Under the pieces are notes generated by a model. It was not told the DNA's origin. It made no database searches and saw only the letters and a program-made list of their open reading frames with translations. From Hyphomonas oceanitis SCH89 (lineage in GTDB: Bacteria; Pseudomonadota; Alphaproteobacteria; Caulobacterales; Hyphomonadaceae), in assembly GCF_000685295.1 (NCBI RefSeq), contig NZ_ARYL01000010.1, forward strand, positions 1 to 64,000: a stretch of 64,000 nucleotides of DNA, read 5' to 3'. Positions 16,170-25,113 of the stretch are shown piece after piece; position 1 is the stretch's first letter, and every line of letters starts with the position of its first letter. A program made the position numbers and the translations under genes.

Positions 16170-16619
16170 ATGGCCGTCATGAGAGCCCGGACCCGCAGAT
16201 TGTGGACATTTGGCGTGGCGGCTGCCCTGTTGCTGGCGGCGGCGGCGCTCGCATTCTTTGCCCTGCGGCAGAATGCGAACCTGTTTTACACGCCCGAAGT
16301 GCTGGCCGAAAAAGGTCTGCCAACGCCCGGCAAGGACGTGAAAGTGGGCGGCTGGGTCGAGCCCGGCTCGCTGACCTATCCCGGCGATGGCAGCGAAATG
16401 GTGTTCACCATTATCGACAATAGCCCTGACACGATCACCGTGAGCTTTACCGGCATTGCGCCGGACCTGTTCCGCGAGGGACAGGGCGTGGTGGCGATCG
16501 GGTCGTTTGATGCGAGCGGCAAGTTCACCGCGCGGCAAGTGCTGGCCAAGCATGACGAGAACTACCAGCCGCGCGAGCTGCGCCCGCTGGGTGCCGGCCC
16601 GGACCAGAACGCCAGCTAG
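16170..16619 (+). CDS. ccmE: haem chaperone CcmE/CycJ
   Basis: A 149-residue membrane-anchored periplasmic haem chaperone. An N-terminal anchor (about residues 12-32) is followed by an OB-fold domain with VGGWVEPGSL and ITVSFTGIAPDLFREGQGVVAIG. The haem-binding motif HDENY is in VLAKHDENYQP, where the histidine takes haem covalently before handing it to CcmF/CcmH. The length is typical. The ATG at 16170 is used, but the ATG at 16179 (MRARTRRLW) is an equally good start, and neither has a strong Shine-Dalgarno. The stop abuts the ccmF start. Confidence 0.93.
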   Translation: MAVMRARTRRLWTFGVAAALLLAAAALAFFALRQNANLFYTPEVLAEKGLPTPGKDVKVGGWVEPGSLTYPGDGSEMVFTIIDNSPDTITVSFTGIAPDLFREGQGVVAIGSFDASGKFTARQVLAKHDENYQPRELRPLGAGPDQNAS

Positions 16620-18515
16620 ATGATCGAGCTTGGCCACCTTGCCGCGTTCCTGGCGCTGGCCGCCTCGCTGGCGCAGGGCGTGCTGGGCCTGATGGGCGTA
16701 CGCGCGCTGGCCGGACGCGCGGCGCTGGTGGCGCTTGGCGTGATGACGCTGTCTTTCCTGACGCTTGTGGTGGCCTTTGCGCGGTCGGACTTCTCGCTGG
16801 CGCTGGTGGCGAACAATTCCCACACGCTGAAGCCGATGCTCTACAAGGTCGCGGGCGCGTGGGGAAACCATGAGGGCTCGATGGCGCTCTGGTGCCTCGT
16901 GACGCTGGGCTTTGGCGGCGCGGGCGCGCTGTGGATGCGCACGGGGCGCGACGTGTTCGAGGCGCGGACGCTGGGCGTGCAGGGCTGGCTTGCGACGGGC
17001 GCGCTGTCTTACCTCCTTTTTGCCTCCTCACCCTATTTACGGCTGGACCCGGCGCCGCTGCAGGGGGCGGGGCTGAACCCGATCCTGCAGGACCCGGCGC
17101 TCGCCTTCCATCCACCCATGCTTTATCTCGGCTATGTCGGCTTTTCGTTCGTGTTCGCACTGGCGGCGGCGGGCCTGATGGAGGCGCGGATTGACCGCGT
17201 GTGGGCCAGGGAGGCGCGGCGCTGGGCGTTGGCGGCCTTCATACCCCTCACGCTTGGCATCGCACTTGGCAGTTACTGGGCCTATTACGAGCTTGGCTGG
17301 GGTGGCTGGTGGTTCTGGGACCCGGTCGAAAATGCCTCGCTGATGCCATGGCTGATCGGTGCGGCGCTGCTGCATTCTGTGGCCGTGACAGAGAAGCGCG
17401 GGAATTTTGCGGCCTGGACCGCGCTGCTGGCTGTGCTGGCCTTCCTGTTCTCGGTGATGGGGGCGTTCCTTGTGCGCTCTGGTGTGCTGACGTCCGTGCA
17501 TGCGTTCGCGGTGGACCCGAAGCGGGGCATGGTGCTGCTGACCGGGCTGGTGGTTTACGGCACGTTTGCGCTCGGCCTGTTTGCGTTGCGGGCGCCGAAG
17601 CTGGAGGGTGGCAAGCCGTGGCAGATGCTGAGCCGCGAGGGCGCGCTGGCGGTGAACAATGTGGTGCTCGTGGTGGCGGCTTTGACCGTTCTGCTGGGCA
17701 CACTTTTCCCGTTGATGGCCGAGGCGGCGGGCCGTACGATTTCAGTTGGCGAACCCTATTTCCGGCTGACCTTCGTGCCGATGCTGGCCGCGTTGCTGGC
17801 GATCCTGCCGGTGGTTCAGGTGTGGAGCTGGGGCAAGGCGGACCTGTCCATGCTGTGGAAATGGGCGGCGGGCGGTGTGGCGCTGGTGGCTGTGTTCATG
17901 GCGCTGGGCGTGGGCCTTTGGGACATTCCGCTGGGCGCGGCTTTCGGGCTGGCGCTGGGCGTGTGGCTGCTGTTCGGGTCTGTGTGGGAGTTGCGACGCC
18001 GGGCGGTGACCTGGGGCCGCGTCTTCAAGATGCCGTTGCGGGTTTGGGGCATGACGCTGGCGCATATCGGGCTCGGCGTTTTCGTGATCGGCGCAGTGGT
18101 GGAAACCACGCAGCGCTATGAAGCGACGCTGGCGCTGCCAGCGGGTGGCTCGGGCACGGTTGCCGGGTGGAACATCACGCTGGAGGATGTGCGCGCGATC
18201 GAGGGGCCGAACTGGTATGCCGACAAGGCGGACATCACGGCGCGGCGTGGCAGCGCCAAGGCCGAGATGGCGCCGACCAAGCGCTACTATCCTGCCGCGC
18301 GCATGCCAACGACCGAGACGGCGATCCACAAGACCGGGACGGGCGACCTTTATGTGGCACTGGGTGACCGGCGCGACGTGGACGGCGAGACGCGCTGGGT
18401 GTTCCGGGTGTATTTCAATCCGCTGATTGATCTCGTTTATCTTGGTGTTCTGTTGATGGGGCTGGGCGCGTTTTTCAGCCTGCTGCCGCGTGGACGGATC
18501 AAGACCGCAGTTTAA
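16620..18515 (+). CDS. ccmF: haem lyase subunit CcmF/CycK
   Basis: A 631-residue polytopic inner-membrane protein, the core of the cytochrome c haem lyase. The WWD motif region GWGGWWFWDPVENASLMPW, the NVVLVVAALTVLLGTLFPL segment, and periplasmic histidines (for example SHTLKPMLY near 60 and the LLHSVAV and SVHAFAVDP regions) are as expected. It ends in a periplasmic beta region and a final membrane span (LIDLVYLGVLLMGLGAFFSLLP). The ATG follows the ccmE stop directly. Length fits the family (about 630-660). Confidence 0.95.
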   Translation: MIELGHLAAFLALAASLAQGVLGLMGVRALAGRAALVALGVMTLSFLTLVVAFARSDFSLALVANNSHTLKPMLYKVAGAWGNHEGSMALWCLVTLGFGGAGALWMRTGRDVFEARTLGVQGWLATGALSYLLFASSPYLRLDPAPLQGAGLNPILQDPALAFHPPMLYLGYVGFSFVFALAAAGLMEARIDRVWAREARRWALAAFIPLTLGIALGSYWAYYELGWGGWWFWDPVENASLMPWLIGAALLHSVAVTEKRGNFAAWTALLAVLAFLFSVMGAFLVRSGVLTSVHAFAVDPKRGMVLLTGLVVYGTFALGLFALRAPKLEGGKPWQMLSREGALAVNNVVLVVAALTVLLGTLFPLMAEAAGRTISVGEPYFRLTFVPMLAALLAILPVVQVWSWGKADLSMLWKWAAGGVALVAVFMALGVGLWDIPLGAAFGLALGVWLLFGSVWELRRRAVTWGRVFKMPLRVWGMTLAHIGLGVFVIGAVVETTQRYEATLALPAGGSGTVAGWNITLEDVRAIEGPNWYADKADITARRGSAKAEMAPTKRYYPAARMPTTETAIHKTGTGDLYVALGDRRDVDGETRWVFRVYFNPLIDLVYLGVLLMGLGAFFSLLPRGRIKTAV

Positions 18516-18525
18516 CTTTCCGTGT

Positions 18526-18543
18526 TGCCAGCGCCCGCTGGCA
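18526..18543. repeat. hairpin behind ccmF
   Basis: A perfect hairpin, TGCCAGCG, loop CC, CGCTGGCA, begins 11 bases after the ccmF stop and ends just before the convergent GIY-YIG gene's stop. No T-run follows on either strand, so an intrinsic terminator is not supported. It may be an mRNA-stabilising structure or another dispersed palindrome. Confidence 0.45.
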
Positions 18544-18552
18544 CCCAGTGCG

Positions 18553-18900
18553 TCAGGAACGGAGTTCGCTCTTGCAGGACTGGGCCCCAGCGTTCGCTGG
18601 GGATACGGGAACGTAGGATACAAGGTCCTCATAAAGGTCCGCCCAGCGAGGGTTGTTGGCCTCGATCAGGTCGAGTTTCCATTTTCGCTTCCAGGCTTTC
18701 ATCTGCCGCTCGCGCGAACGGGCAGAATCCCTGTCAGGAAAGTCTGCAAACCAGACCAGCATGTGGCAATCATACTTTGACGTGAAGCCGCGCAGCACTT
18801 TGTTACGATGCTGCCAAACGCGCCGTATCAGGTCATCGGTCTGGCCGATGTAGAGCGTACCATTCCTCTGGCTGGCGAGCATGTAAACGTAGAATGCCAT
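18553..18900 (-). CDS. GIY-YIG domain endonuclease-like protein
   Basis: A 115-residue single-domain GIY-YIG protein (YhbQ-like group): YVYMLASQRNGTLYIGQTDDLIRRVWQHR carries the paired Tyr/Gly motif and the conserved Arg. The open frame runs to 18921, but the ATG at 18900 gives the family N-terminus MAFYVYML. The last about 18 residues (VPVSPANAGAQSCKSELRS) are encoded across the palindrome at 18585-18602. The gene lies on the opposite strand between ccmF and ccmH, interrupting an otherwise conserved operon. Members are predicted nucleases of unknown target and are often found as solitary, mobile-looking genes. Confidence 0.88.
   Translation of the reverse strand: MAFYVYMLASQRNGTLYIGQTDDLIRRVWQHRNKVLRGFTSKYDCHMLVWFADFPDRDSARSRERQMKAWKRKWKLDLIEANNPRWADLYEDLVSYVPVSPANAGAQSCKSELRS
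18585..18602. repeat. palindromic element in the GIY-YIG gene end
   Basis: A perfect 7-4-7 hairpin: CCCCAGC, loop GTTC, GCTGGGG. It matches in architecture and loop style the element at 2894-2911 and likewise codes for the C-terminal residues of a small protein (here on the - strand). It supports a family of dispersed palindromes in this genome. Confidence 0.6.
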
Positions 18901-18967
18901 AAAAGAACAATACGTGAACATACATTCCCTGTCTAGGACTTATGGATATTTTTGCTAAGCAGGGCCC

Positions 18968-19375
18968 ATGAAATTTCTTCTCGCCAGCCTGCTCATATTT
19001 TTCTCGGCCAATGCGGCCCTCGACGACCCGGCCGAGGAGGCGCGGGCGCAGTCGCTGATGCGGGAGCTGCGCTGTGTGGCGTGCGAGAATGAGCCGATTT
19101 CGCAATCGTCCGCGTCGATTGCCGAGGACATGCGCGCCCGCGTGCGCACGATGGTCGGCGAGGGCGCGAGCGACGACGAGGTTCGCGACTGGTTTGAGAG
19201 CCGCTATGGCGAGTTCGTGCTGTTCCGTCCGACGGGCAAGGGTCTTAGCGGGCTGCTTCTGTGGGGCGCGCCGTTTGGCTTGTTGATTGTCGGCGGGCTG
19301 ATTGCGGTCGGCGTCGCGCGGCGACGGCAGGCGGGCGTAAGCGAAGTCGAGCCGGTGGCGCCTGAAGACGTTTAA
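18968..19375 (+). CDS. ccmH: cytochrome c maturation thioreductant CcmH/CycL
   Basis: A 135-residue protein with a signal peptide (MKFLLASLLIFFSANAAL), the redox motif LRCVACENEPISQSSASIA (CxxC reducing apocytochrome c cysteines), a three-helix domain and a C-terminal membrane anchor (LLLWGAPFGLLIVGGLIAVGVARRR). With CcmF and CcmI it forms the haem ligation complex. It is separated from ccmF by the - strand GIY-YIG gene, so it may need its own promoter in 18901-18967. It ends convergent with the prepilin peptidase gene, stops overlapping. Confidence 0.94.
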   Translation: MKFLLASLLIFFSANAALDDPAEEARAQSLMRELRCVACENEPISQSSASIAEDMRARVRTMVGEGASDDEVRDWFESRYGEFVLFRPTGKGLSGLLLWGAPFGLLIVGGLIAVGVARRRQAGVSEVEPVAPEDV

Positions 19376-19923
19376 TAGAGCTGCAGCAGCCCCAGATGCG
19401 GGCTGGCGAGCCACACGATCCATCCTGCCAGCGCAATGAAGGGCCCGAAGGCGATGGCCGTGTCGGAGGCCATGGGGCGCTTGCCTGCGAGGCCGGCAAT
19501 GAGGGCCGCGACCAGTCCCGTCAGGGAAGCAACGAGCAGGACAGGCGCAAGGCCCGGCCAGGCAACCCACATGCCGATGGCGCCGAGCAGTTTCGCATCG
19601 CCGCGCCCGAGGCCGTCGCGCCCGCGCAGGCGCTTGTAGGCCAATTCGAGCGCAACGAGCGCGCCATAGCCGACGGCGGCGCCGATGAGGTGATGGGGCC
19701 ACAGGTCCGGCCGCGTCAGGGCGACCATGATGACGCCAAAGATGAGGACGGTGAAATTCAGCGCGTCGGGCAGGCGCAGCGTGACTATGTCCACGGCTGC
19801 GAGCGCGATCAGCAGGGCGCCGAAACTGAGCGACAGGAGAATGGTGCCGGGCGGCGCAAACAGCCACGCGCTGAGGACCATCAGCGGCAGTGTAATCGCG
19901 ACGAGAACGTGGACGGGCTTCAT
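19372..19923 (-). CDS. A24-type prepilin peptidase (CpaA-like, no methylase domain)
   Basis: The frame runs back to 20103. The ATG at 19923 gives 183 residues starting in the first membrane span (MKPVHVLVAITLPLM), while 19974 (MPFVALRLN) is an alternative. The aspartyl protease motifs are visible: AVDIVTLRLPDALN and GRGDAKLLGAIG (GxGDxKL), within about six hydrophobic spans. It lacks the N-terminal cysteine-rich methyltransferase domain of PilD, as in CpaA/TadV. It should process type IV or Flp prepilins. No pilin genes are nearby, so its substrate is encoded elsewhere. Confidence 0.87.
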   Translation of the reverse strand: MKPVHVLVAITLPLMVLSAWLFAPPGTILLSLSFGALLIALAAVDIVTLRLPDALNFTVLIFGVIMVALTRPDLWPHHLIGAAVGYGALVALELAYKRLRGRDGLGRGDAKLLGAIGMWVAWPGLAPVLLVASLTGLVAALIAGLAGKRPMASDTAIAFGPFIALAGWIVWLASPHLGLLQLY

Positions 19924-20094
19924 GCTGAGTTCGAAGAGTTCCGCGCGATTGAGTCTGAGTGCCACGAACGGCATGCGGGCCGTGCAAGTCAAGCCTGAGC
20001 GGCGTGTTTCGTTAGGCAGGCGCGGGCGCCGTGGCCTTGCGCCGGGGGGCGGGTTCCCCCAGTTCTTGTGTCTGTAAGCATTCAGGGAGCTGAC

Positions 20095-21330
20095 ATGGGC
20101 CAATCATATCGCGTCGAATTTCCGGGTTATGACGGAAGCATGCTGGCCGCGCGGCTGGACGAGCCGGTGTTCGAGCCGCGTGCCTGGGCGCTGTTTGCGC
20201 ACTGTTTCACCTGTTCGAAGGACATTTATGCCGCGCGCGAGATTACGGCTGCGCTGGTGGAACAGGGCATCGGCGTGCTGCGATTCGATTTTACCGGGCT
20301 CGGCCATTCGGAAGGCGATTTTTCGAACACGAACTTCTCGAGCAATGTGCAGGATCTGGTCGCGGCAGCCGGTTGGCTGGAGAAGCGGCATGGCGGGCCG
20401 CAATTGCTGATCGGGCATTCGCTGGGCGGGGCTGCAGTGGTGGTGGCGACGCATGAGATTCCGCAAGTGAAGGCTGTGGCGACGATTGGCGCGCCATCGG
20501 ATGCAGCGCATGTGATCCATTCGATCCGCACCTATGTCGAGGAAATCGAGACAGAAGGCGAGGCGGAGGTTGAGCTGGACGGACGCCCGTTTCGGCTGAA
20601 ACGCCAGTTCCTGGAAGATGTGCGCGGGGCGAAGGTGACCGGGGCGGCAGCCGCCCTGAAGCGGCCGCTTCTGGTGCTGCATGCGCCGCTGGATGAAACG
20701 GTGGGTATCGAGAATGCGACGGGCCTGTTCGTGGCCGCGCGGCATCCGAAATCCTTCATCAGCCTCGACAAGGCGGATCATTTGCTGACTTCGCAGGCCG
20801 ACGCCAGACGCGCCGGGACAATGATCGCGGCGTGGGCCGAGCCCTATATCTACGAGGCTGGCGTGGCGATGCCGGCGCAGGAAACGGGTGGCACGCGCGA
20901 CGTATTCGTGCGGGAAACGGGGCGCGGAAAATACGAAAACGCGATTGTCATCGGCGATTTTGTGGGGATTGCGGATGAGCCGGTTGACGTCGGCGGCGGC
21001 GGCAAGGGGGCAGACCCCTATGAATATCTGGCAGCCGGACTGGGCGCTTGCACATCCATGACGCTGCGCATGTATGCCGAGAGGAAGGGCTGGCCGCTGG
21101 ACCGTGTGAGCGTGTCGATCACCCGTACGAGGGACTATCCGGACGATTGCGAGCATTGCGAGGAGGGACGAAAGATCGATGTGTTCCACCGCGCGATCAC
21201 AATTGAGGGAGCTCTGGACGCGGACCAGCGTGCCCGGATGATGGACATTGCTGACAAATGCCCGGTCCACCAGACACTTGAGGCGGGTGCCCGGGTGCAA
21301 ACGGTAGAAAACCCAATGAAATCTACCTAA
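20095..21330 (+). CDS. alpha/beta hydrolase-OsmC fusion protein
   Basis: A 411-residue two-domain protein. AGGGAG before the ATG at 20095 fixes the start. Residues 1-250 are an alpha/beta hydrolase with nucleophile S109 (GHSLGG), an oxyanion region HCFTCSKD, and later Asp/His candidates in LHAPLDETVG and DKADHLL. Residues about 275-405 are an OsmC/Ohr domain with redox cysteines in GLGACTSMT (near 318) and DKCPVH (near 388). OsmC proteins reduce organic or fatty-acid hydroperoxides. A fused esterase could release the peroxidised acyl chain first. The fusion is known in proteobacteria, but its substrate is undefined. Confidence 0.9.
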   Translation: MGQSYRVEFPGYDGSMLAARLDEPVFEPRAWALFAHCFTCSKDIYAAREITAALVEQGIGVLRFDFTGLGHSEGDFSNTNFSSNVQDLVAAAGWLEKRHGGPQLLIGHSLGGAAVVVATHEIPQVKAVATIGAPSDAAHVIHSIRTYVEEIETEGEAEVELDGRPFRLKRQFLEDVRGAKVTGAAAALKRPLLVLHAPLDETVGIENATGLFVAARHPKSFISLDKADHLLTSQADARRAGTMIAAWAEPYIYEAGVAMPAQETGGTRDVFVRETGRGKYENAIVIGDFVGIADEPVDVGGGGKGADPYEYLAAGLGACTSMTLRMYAERKGWPLDRVSVSITRTRDYPDDCEHCEEGRKIDVFHRAITIEGALDADQRARMMDIADKCPVHQTLEAGARVQTVENPMKST

Positions 21331-21418
21331 CTGTCTTTTAATGACCACATTGCCCCGGACATGTTTATCTAGGCAGTGTTCGGCTAACCGACACAATTTC
21401 AGTGACTTGGAGAGACTA

Positions 21419-22954
21419 ATGAAGAATTTTGGCATTTCGAGACAAGCCCTGGTGGCGGCTGTCTTCGGCGCGGCGGCCGTTGGCACGTTCACGCTGTCGC
21501 CGAAGATCTTCAGCCCGCACGCGGACGCACAGCCCATCGCCATCGAAGCGCCGCAGGGCGCGCCCCTCAGCTTCGCTGACCTGATCGAACGGGTTGAGCC
21601 GTCGGTTGTGAGTGTGAACGTGGTGAGCGAGCGCGAAGTGGGCAAGCTGGCCGATATGGAGCAGTTCTTCGAACAATTCCGCGGCATGCCCGGCTTTGAC
21701 GAGTTCCTCGAGAACCGCGAAAAGGAAGAAAAGGAAAACCCGGAGCCCGAGACCCAGGAAGCGCGTTCGCTCGGGTCGGGCTTCCTGATTTCCAAGGATG
21801 GCTATGTGGTGACCAATAACCATGTGGTTGAGAATGCCAAAGAGATCGAAGTGACGCTCAAGGACGGGCGCGAGATGGAAGCCGAACTTGTCGGCACCGA
21901 CCCGCAGACCGACCTGGCCGTGCTGCGCATCAAGGAAAAGGGCGTTTACCCCTACGTTCGCTTCGGCAACTCGCACACGATGCGCAAGGGCGACTGGGTT
22001 GTGGCGCTCGGCAACCCGTTCGGCCTCGGCGGCACGGCAACGGCGGGTATTCTGTCGGCTGACGGTCGTGATATTGGCGCCGGTCCTTACACAGACTTTC
22101 TGCAGATTGATGCCTCGATCAACCGGGGTAACTCCGGCGGCCCGACCTTTGACCTCAATGGCAACGTGATCGGCGTCAACACGGCAATCTTCTCGCCAAC
22201 CGGTGGCTCGGTCGGTATCGGCTTTGCCATTCCGGCAGAGCTGGCCGATGAAGTGACCCAGGCGATCATCAAGGATGGACGCGTGTCACGTGGCTGGCTC
22301 GGTGTTGCGATCCAGGACCTGACCGAAGACATGGCCGAGGCCCAGGGGCTGAAGGATGATGCCGGTGCAATCATTGCCGACGTCACCATCGGCAGCCCGG
22401 CAGAAAAAGGCGGTCTTGAGCGCGGCGACATCATCCTCTCGGTCAATACCCAGAAGGTGAAGGATGCCACGACCACGACGCGTCTTGTTGGCAAGCTGAT
22501 CGCCAATACCTCGAACAAGTTCGAGATCCTGCGCGGTGGCAAGAAAAAGACCGTCAGCGTGACGGTTGGCGAACGCCCGGATGACCTGACTGCGCGTGTT
22601 GTGCCTGCTTCGGGATCGAAAGCCCCGGCCGCTGAAGACAATAGCACGGAGCTCGGCGATCTCGGTGTCACCTTCAAGCCGATGGACGAGGAAACCCGTG
22701 AAAAGCTCGGCCTCAAGAGCGGTGAGCACGGCCTTGTCATTACGGATGTGAGCCGCAAGGGCGTGTTCGAGGAAGCGGGCCTTCAGGTCGGCATGGTGAT
22801 CCTTGAGGCCAATAATGCGCCGGCCACTTCGGTGGACGCATTCCAGAAAGCGATCGCGGATGCGAAGAAATCCGGTCGGACCAAGGTGCTTGTCGCCGTG
22901 CGTATCGGTCAGATTACCAACTATCGCACCCTCGACCTGACGACAAAAGGATAG
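21419..22954 (+). CDS. degP: periplasmic serine protease Do (DegP/HtrA)
   Basis: A 511-residue envelope quality-control protease. The ATG at 21419 (with GGAG shortly before) is preferred to an in-frame ATG at 21341 because it starts a signal sequence (AALVAAVFGAAAVGTF region). The triad is H135 (TNNHVVE), D165 (QTDLAVL) and S239 (NRGNSGG). Two PDZ domains follow (about 265-370 and 410-505). It degrades or refolds misfolded periplasmic proteins. The downstream regulator and kinase begin within 50 bases, suggesting they control or respond to the same stress. Confidence 0.95.
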   Translation: MKNFGISRQALVAAVFGAAAVGTFTLSPKIFSPHADAQPIAIEAPQGAPLSFADLIERVEPSVVSVNVVSEREVGKLADMEQFFEQFRGMPGFDEFLENREKEEKENPEPETQEARSLGSGFLISKDGYVVTNNHVVENAKEIEVTLKDGREMEAELVGTDPQTDLAVLRIKEKGVYPYVRFGNSHTMRKGDWVVALGNPFGLGGTATAGILSADGRDIGAGPYTDFLQIDASINRGNSGGPTFDLNGNVIGVNTAIFSPTGGSVGIGFAIPAELADEVTQAIIKDGRVSRGWLGVAIQDLTEDMAEAQGLKDDAGAIIADVTIGSPAEKGGLERGDIILSVNTQKVKDATTTTRLVGKLIANTSNKFEILRGGKKKTVSVTVGERPDDLTARVVPASGSKAPAAEDNSTELGDLGVTFKPMDEETREKLGLKSGEHGLVITDVSRKGVFEEAGLQVGMVILEANNAPATSVDAFQKAIADAKKSGRTKVLVAVRIGQITNYRTLDLTTKG

Positions 22955-23004
22955 GATAGATGATGCAGGACACCTTGGTGGAGAATACAGCCGTGGGAGA
23001 CACT

Positions 23005-23676
23005 ATGCGCGTACTGGTCATTGAAGATGATGCCGAGATGGCGAACTTCATCGAAAAGGTGCTGCTGGAAGCAGGCCATAGCGTCGACAAGGCGATTGAT
23101 GGTGAGCGCGGTCTCGAATTGGCCCGGTCGACCGATTTCGATGCGCTGGTTGTGGATCGCATGCTGCCCGCCAAGGATGGTCTGACCCTGCTCAAGGAAT
23201 ACCGGGAGGCCGGCGGCACAACGCCGGCCCTCTTCCTCTCGGCGCTGGGTGATGTGCAGAACCGCGTCCAAGGCCTGAAGGCCGGGGCGGACGACTATCT
23301 GTCCAAGCCCTTTGCCCCGTCCGAACTGGCGGCGCGTGTCGAGGCCCTCGGCCGTCGTCAAGCGGGTGAGCCACAGGTTACCGCGCTGAAGGCCGGCGAC
23401 CTGGAGATGAACCTGCTCAGCCGCAAGGTGACCCGTGCCGGCAAAAAGATCGATCTTCAGCCGCGCGAATTCCGCCTGCTCGAATACCTTATGCGCCATG
23501 CCGGACAGGTCGTGACCCGCACGATGCTGCTCGAAAAGGTCTGGGACTATAATTTCGACCCCCAGACCAACGTGATCGACGTGCACATCTCGCGCCTGCG
23601 CGCGAAGATCGACAAGGAGTTCGATGAGCCCCTGCTGCACACTGTTCGCGGCGCTGGCTATCGTTTGCAGGGCTAG
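23005..23676 (+). CDS. OmpR-family response regulator
   Basis: A 224-residue regulator. The ATG at 23005 with GGGAG five bases upstream gives the usual family start MRVLVIEDD. An upstream ATG at 22960, which also has a fair ribosome site (AAAGGATAGG), would add 15 residues. The receiver has D8-D9, phospho-acceptor D51 (VVDRMLPAKDG), and KPF. The effector domain shows LQPREFRLLEYLMRHAGQVVTR and TNVIDVHISRLRAKID. It is followed 33 bases later by its kinase. Placement between degP and glnE is as in rhizobia and other alphaproteobacteria. The signal is unknown. Confidence 0.92.
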   Translation: MRVLVIEDDAEMANFIEKVLLEAGHSVDKAIDGERGLELARSTDFDALVVDRMLPAKDGLTLLKEYREAGGTTPALFLSALGDVQNRVQGLKAGADDYLSKPFAPSELAARVEALGRRQAGEPQVTALKAGDLEMNLLSRKVTRAGKKIDLQPREFRLLEYLMRHAGQVVTRTMLLEKVWDYNFDPQTNVIDVHISRLRAKIDKEFDEPLLHTVRGAGYRLQG

Positions 23677-23709
23677 ACGGCCCGCCCACAGACTGGCACG
23701 AGGCGAGTC

Positions 23710-25110
23710 ATGAAACTCGGCTTGCCGACCTTCCTGCGTACGACGACGTTCAAACTGGCGCTGCTTTACAGCGCCATGTTTGCGGCGTTCTCGGCCGCAT
23801 TGCTGGTCTATCTCTATTATTCGACGGTGTACTATATCCGCAACGAATCCGACCGGCGGCTCGACCTTGAGTTCGAGCAGCTGGGCAACGCGTATTTTAC
23901 GGGCGGCATGGAACGGCTGAGCCAGTCCGTGCTGGAGCGCATGACGCGCACGGGCTCGACCTATTTTTATTATCTGGAGGACTCGTCCGGCCGGAAGATT
24001 GCCGGGCATTTCGGGCGCATGCCCGTCGCGCCACCGGAAGCCGATTCCAAGACCGTCTATTTCGATTTTGACCAGCCTGAGCCGGATGGCTCTGTCATCG
24101 TGCGCTCGGCGGCGGGCAAGTTCGTTCGCCTGCGCGACAATGGCGGGGCGCTGTTGGTGGCCTTCGACACGGCGCAGCAGACGGCCATCGTGGGGCGTAT
24201 CCAGCGGGCCATCTTCATTGCGGCGCCGATTGGCCTGTTCCTGTCGCTGCTGGGCGGCGTGCTGAGTTCGCGCGGCGCGGCGAGCCGGGCGGATGACCTG
24301 GCCCGGACGGCGGAAGCGGTGATGGGCGGCGAGCTGGGGCGACGCGTGCCGGTGCGCGGCTCGGGCGATGAGTTCGACCGGCTGGGCCAGCGCATCAATG
24401 CCATGCTCGACCAGATCGAGAAGCTGGTGGATGCCACCCGCAACACGGGCAATGCCATCGCACACGACCTGCGCTCGCCGCTGTCGCGCCTGCGCAACCG
24501 GCTGGAGATCGCGCTGTCGCAGCCGCTGTCGCAGGACGCTGCGAATGCGACGCTCAGCGAGACGGTTGAGGAAGTTGACCGCGTGCTGGCCACGTTCAAC
24601 GCCATCCTTCGTCTGGCGCGCCTTGAAGCGGGCGCCGAGGGCGAACGGGTGCGCATGGATGTCAGCGAACTGGCCGAAGAGCTGGCGGAACTTTTCGATC
24701 CAGCCTGTGAAGAGGCCGAGCTTTCCTTCAAGAGCCAGATCGCGCGGCACATGATGATCCTTGGCGACCGCGACCTGATCGGGCAGGCGCTGGCCAATAT
24801 GCTCGATAATGCCGTGAAATATACGCCGGCCGGCGGGGCGATCTCATTCACCGTGCAGCGCGGGCCGGACGGGACAATAGACCTGACCGTCGTGGATTCG
24901 GGGCCGGGCGTGCCAGAGGCGGCGCGGGCGCTCGTGGTCCAGCGGTTCCAGCGGCTCGATTCCGCGCGCACGCAGCCGGGCTCGGGCCTTGGCCTGTCGC
25001 TGGTCGATTCTGTGGCTGACATGCATGGCGGCCGCTTGATGCTGCAGGATGCGGGCGGCCCGCCGGAACGTCCCGGCCTGAAGGCGGTCCTGCGTCTGCC
25101 GAGGGCCTGA
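23710..25110 (+). CDS. sensor histidine kinase with HAMP domain
   Basis: A 466-residue inner-membrane kinase partnered with the preceding regulator. TM1 is about 14-38, TM2 about 165-185, with a periplasmic domain of about 125 residues between. HAMP spans about 185-240. The phospho-acceptor H252 is in AHDLRSPLSRLRNRLE. ATPase motifs are NMLDNAVKYT, DSGPGVP and GSGLGLSLV. GAGG precedes the ATG. Its stop lies three bases before glnE, implying one transcript from degP through glnE. Confidence 0.93.
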   Translation: MKLGLPTFLRTTTFKLALLYSAMFAAFSAALLVYLYYSTVYYIRNESDRRLDLEFEQLGNAYFTGGMERLSQSVLERMTRTGSTYFYYLEDSSGRKIAGHFGRMPVAPPEADSKTVYFDFDQPEPDGSVIVRSAAGKFVRLRDNGGALLVAFDTAQQTAIVGRIQRAIFIAAPIGLFLSLLGGVLSSRGAASRADDLARTAEAVMGGELGRRVPVRGSGDEFDRLGQRINAMLDQIEKLVDATRNTGNAIAHDLRSPLSRLRNRLEIALSQPLSQDAANATLSETVEEVDRVLATFNAILRLARLEAGAEGERVRMDVSELAEELAELFDPACEEAELSFKSQIARHMMILGDRDLIGQALANMLDNAVKYTPAGGAISFTVQRGPDGTIDLTVVDSGPGVPEAARALVVQRFQRLDSARTQPGSGLGLSLVDSVADMHGGRLMLQDAGGPPERPGLKAVLRLPRA

Positions 25111-25113
25111 TCC

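Noticed and set aside
15412-19375. Absence of ccmG (thioredoxin-like) from the ccm group, first read as gene loss.
   Set aside because: The ccmI-E-F-H (cycHJKL) arrangement normally lacks ccmG, which sits with ccmABCD elsewhere in alphaproteobacteria, so this is expected.
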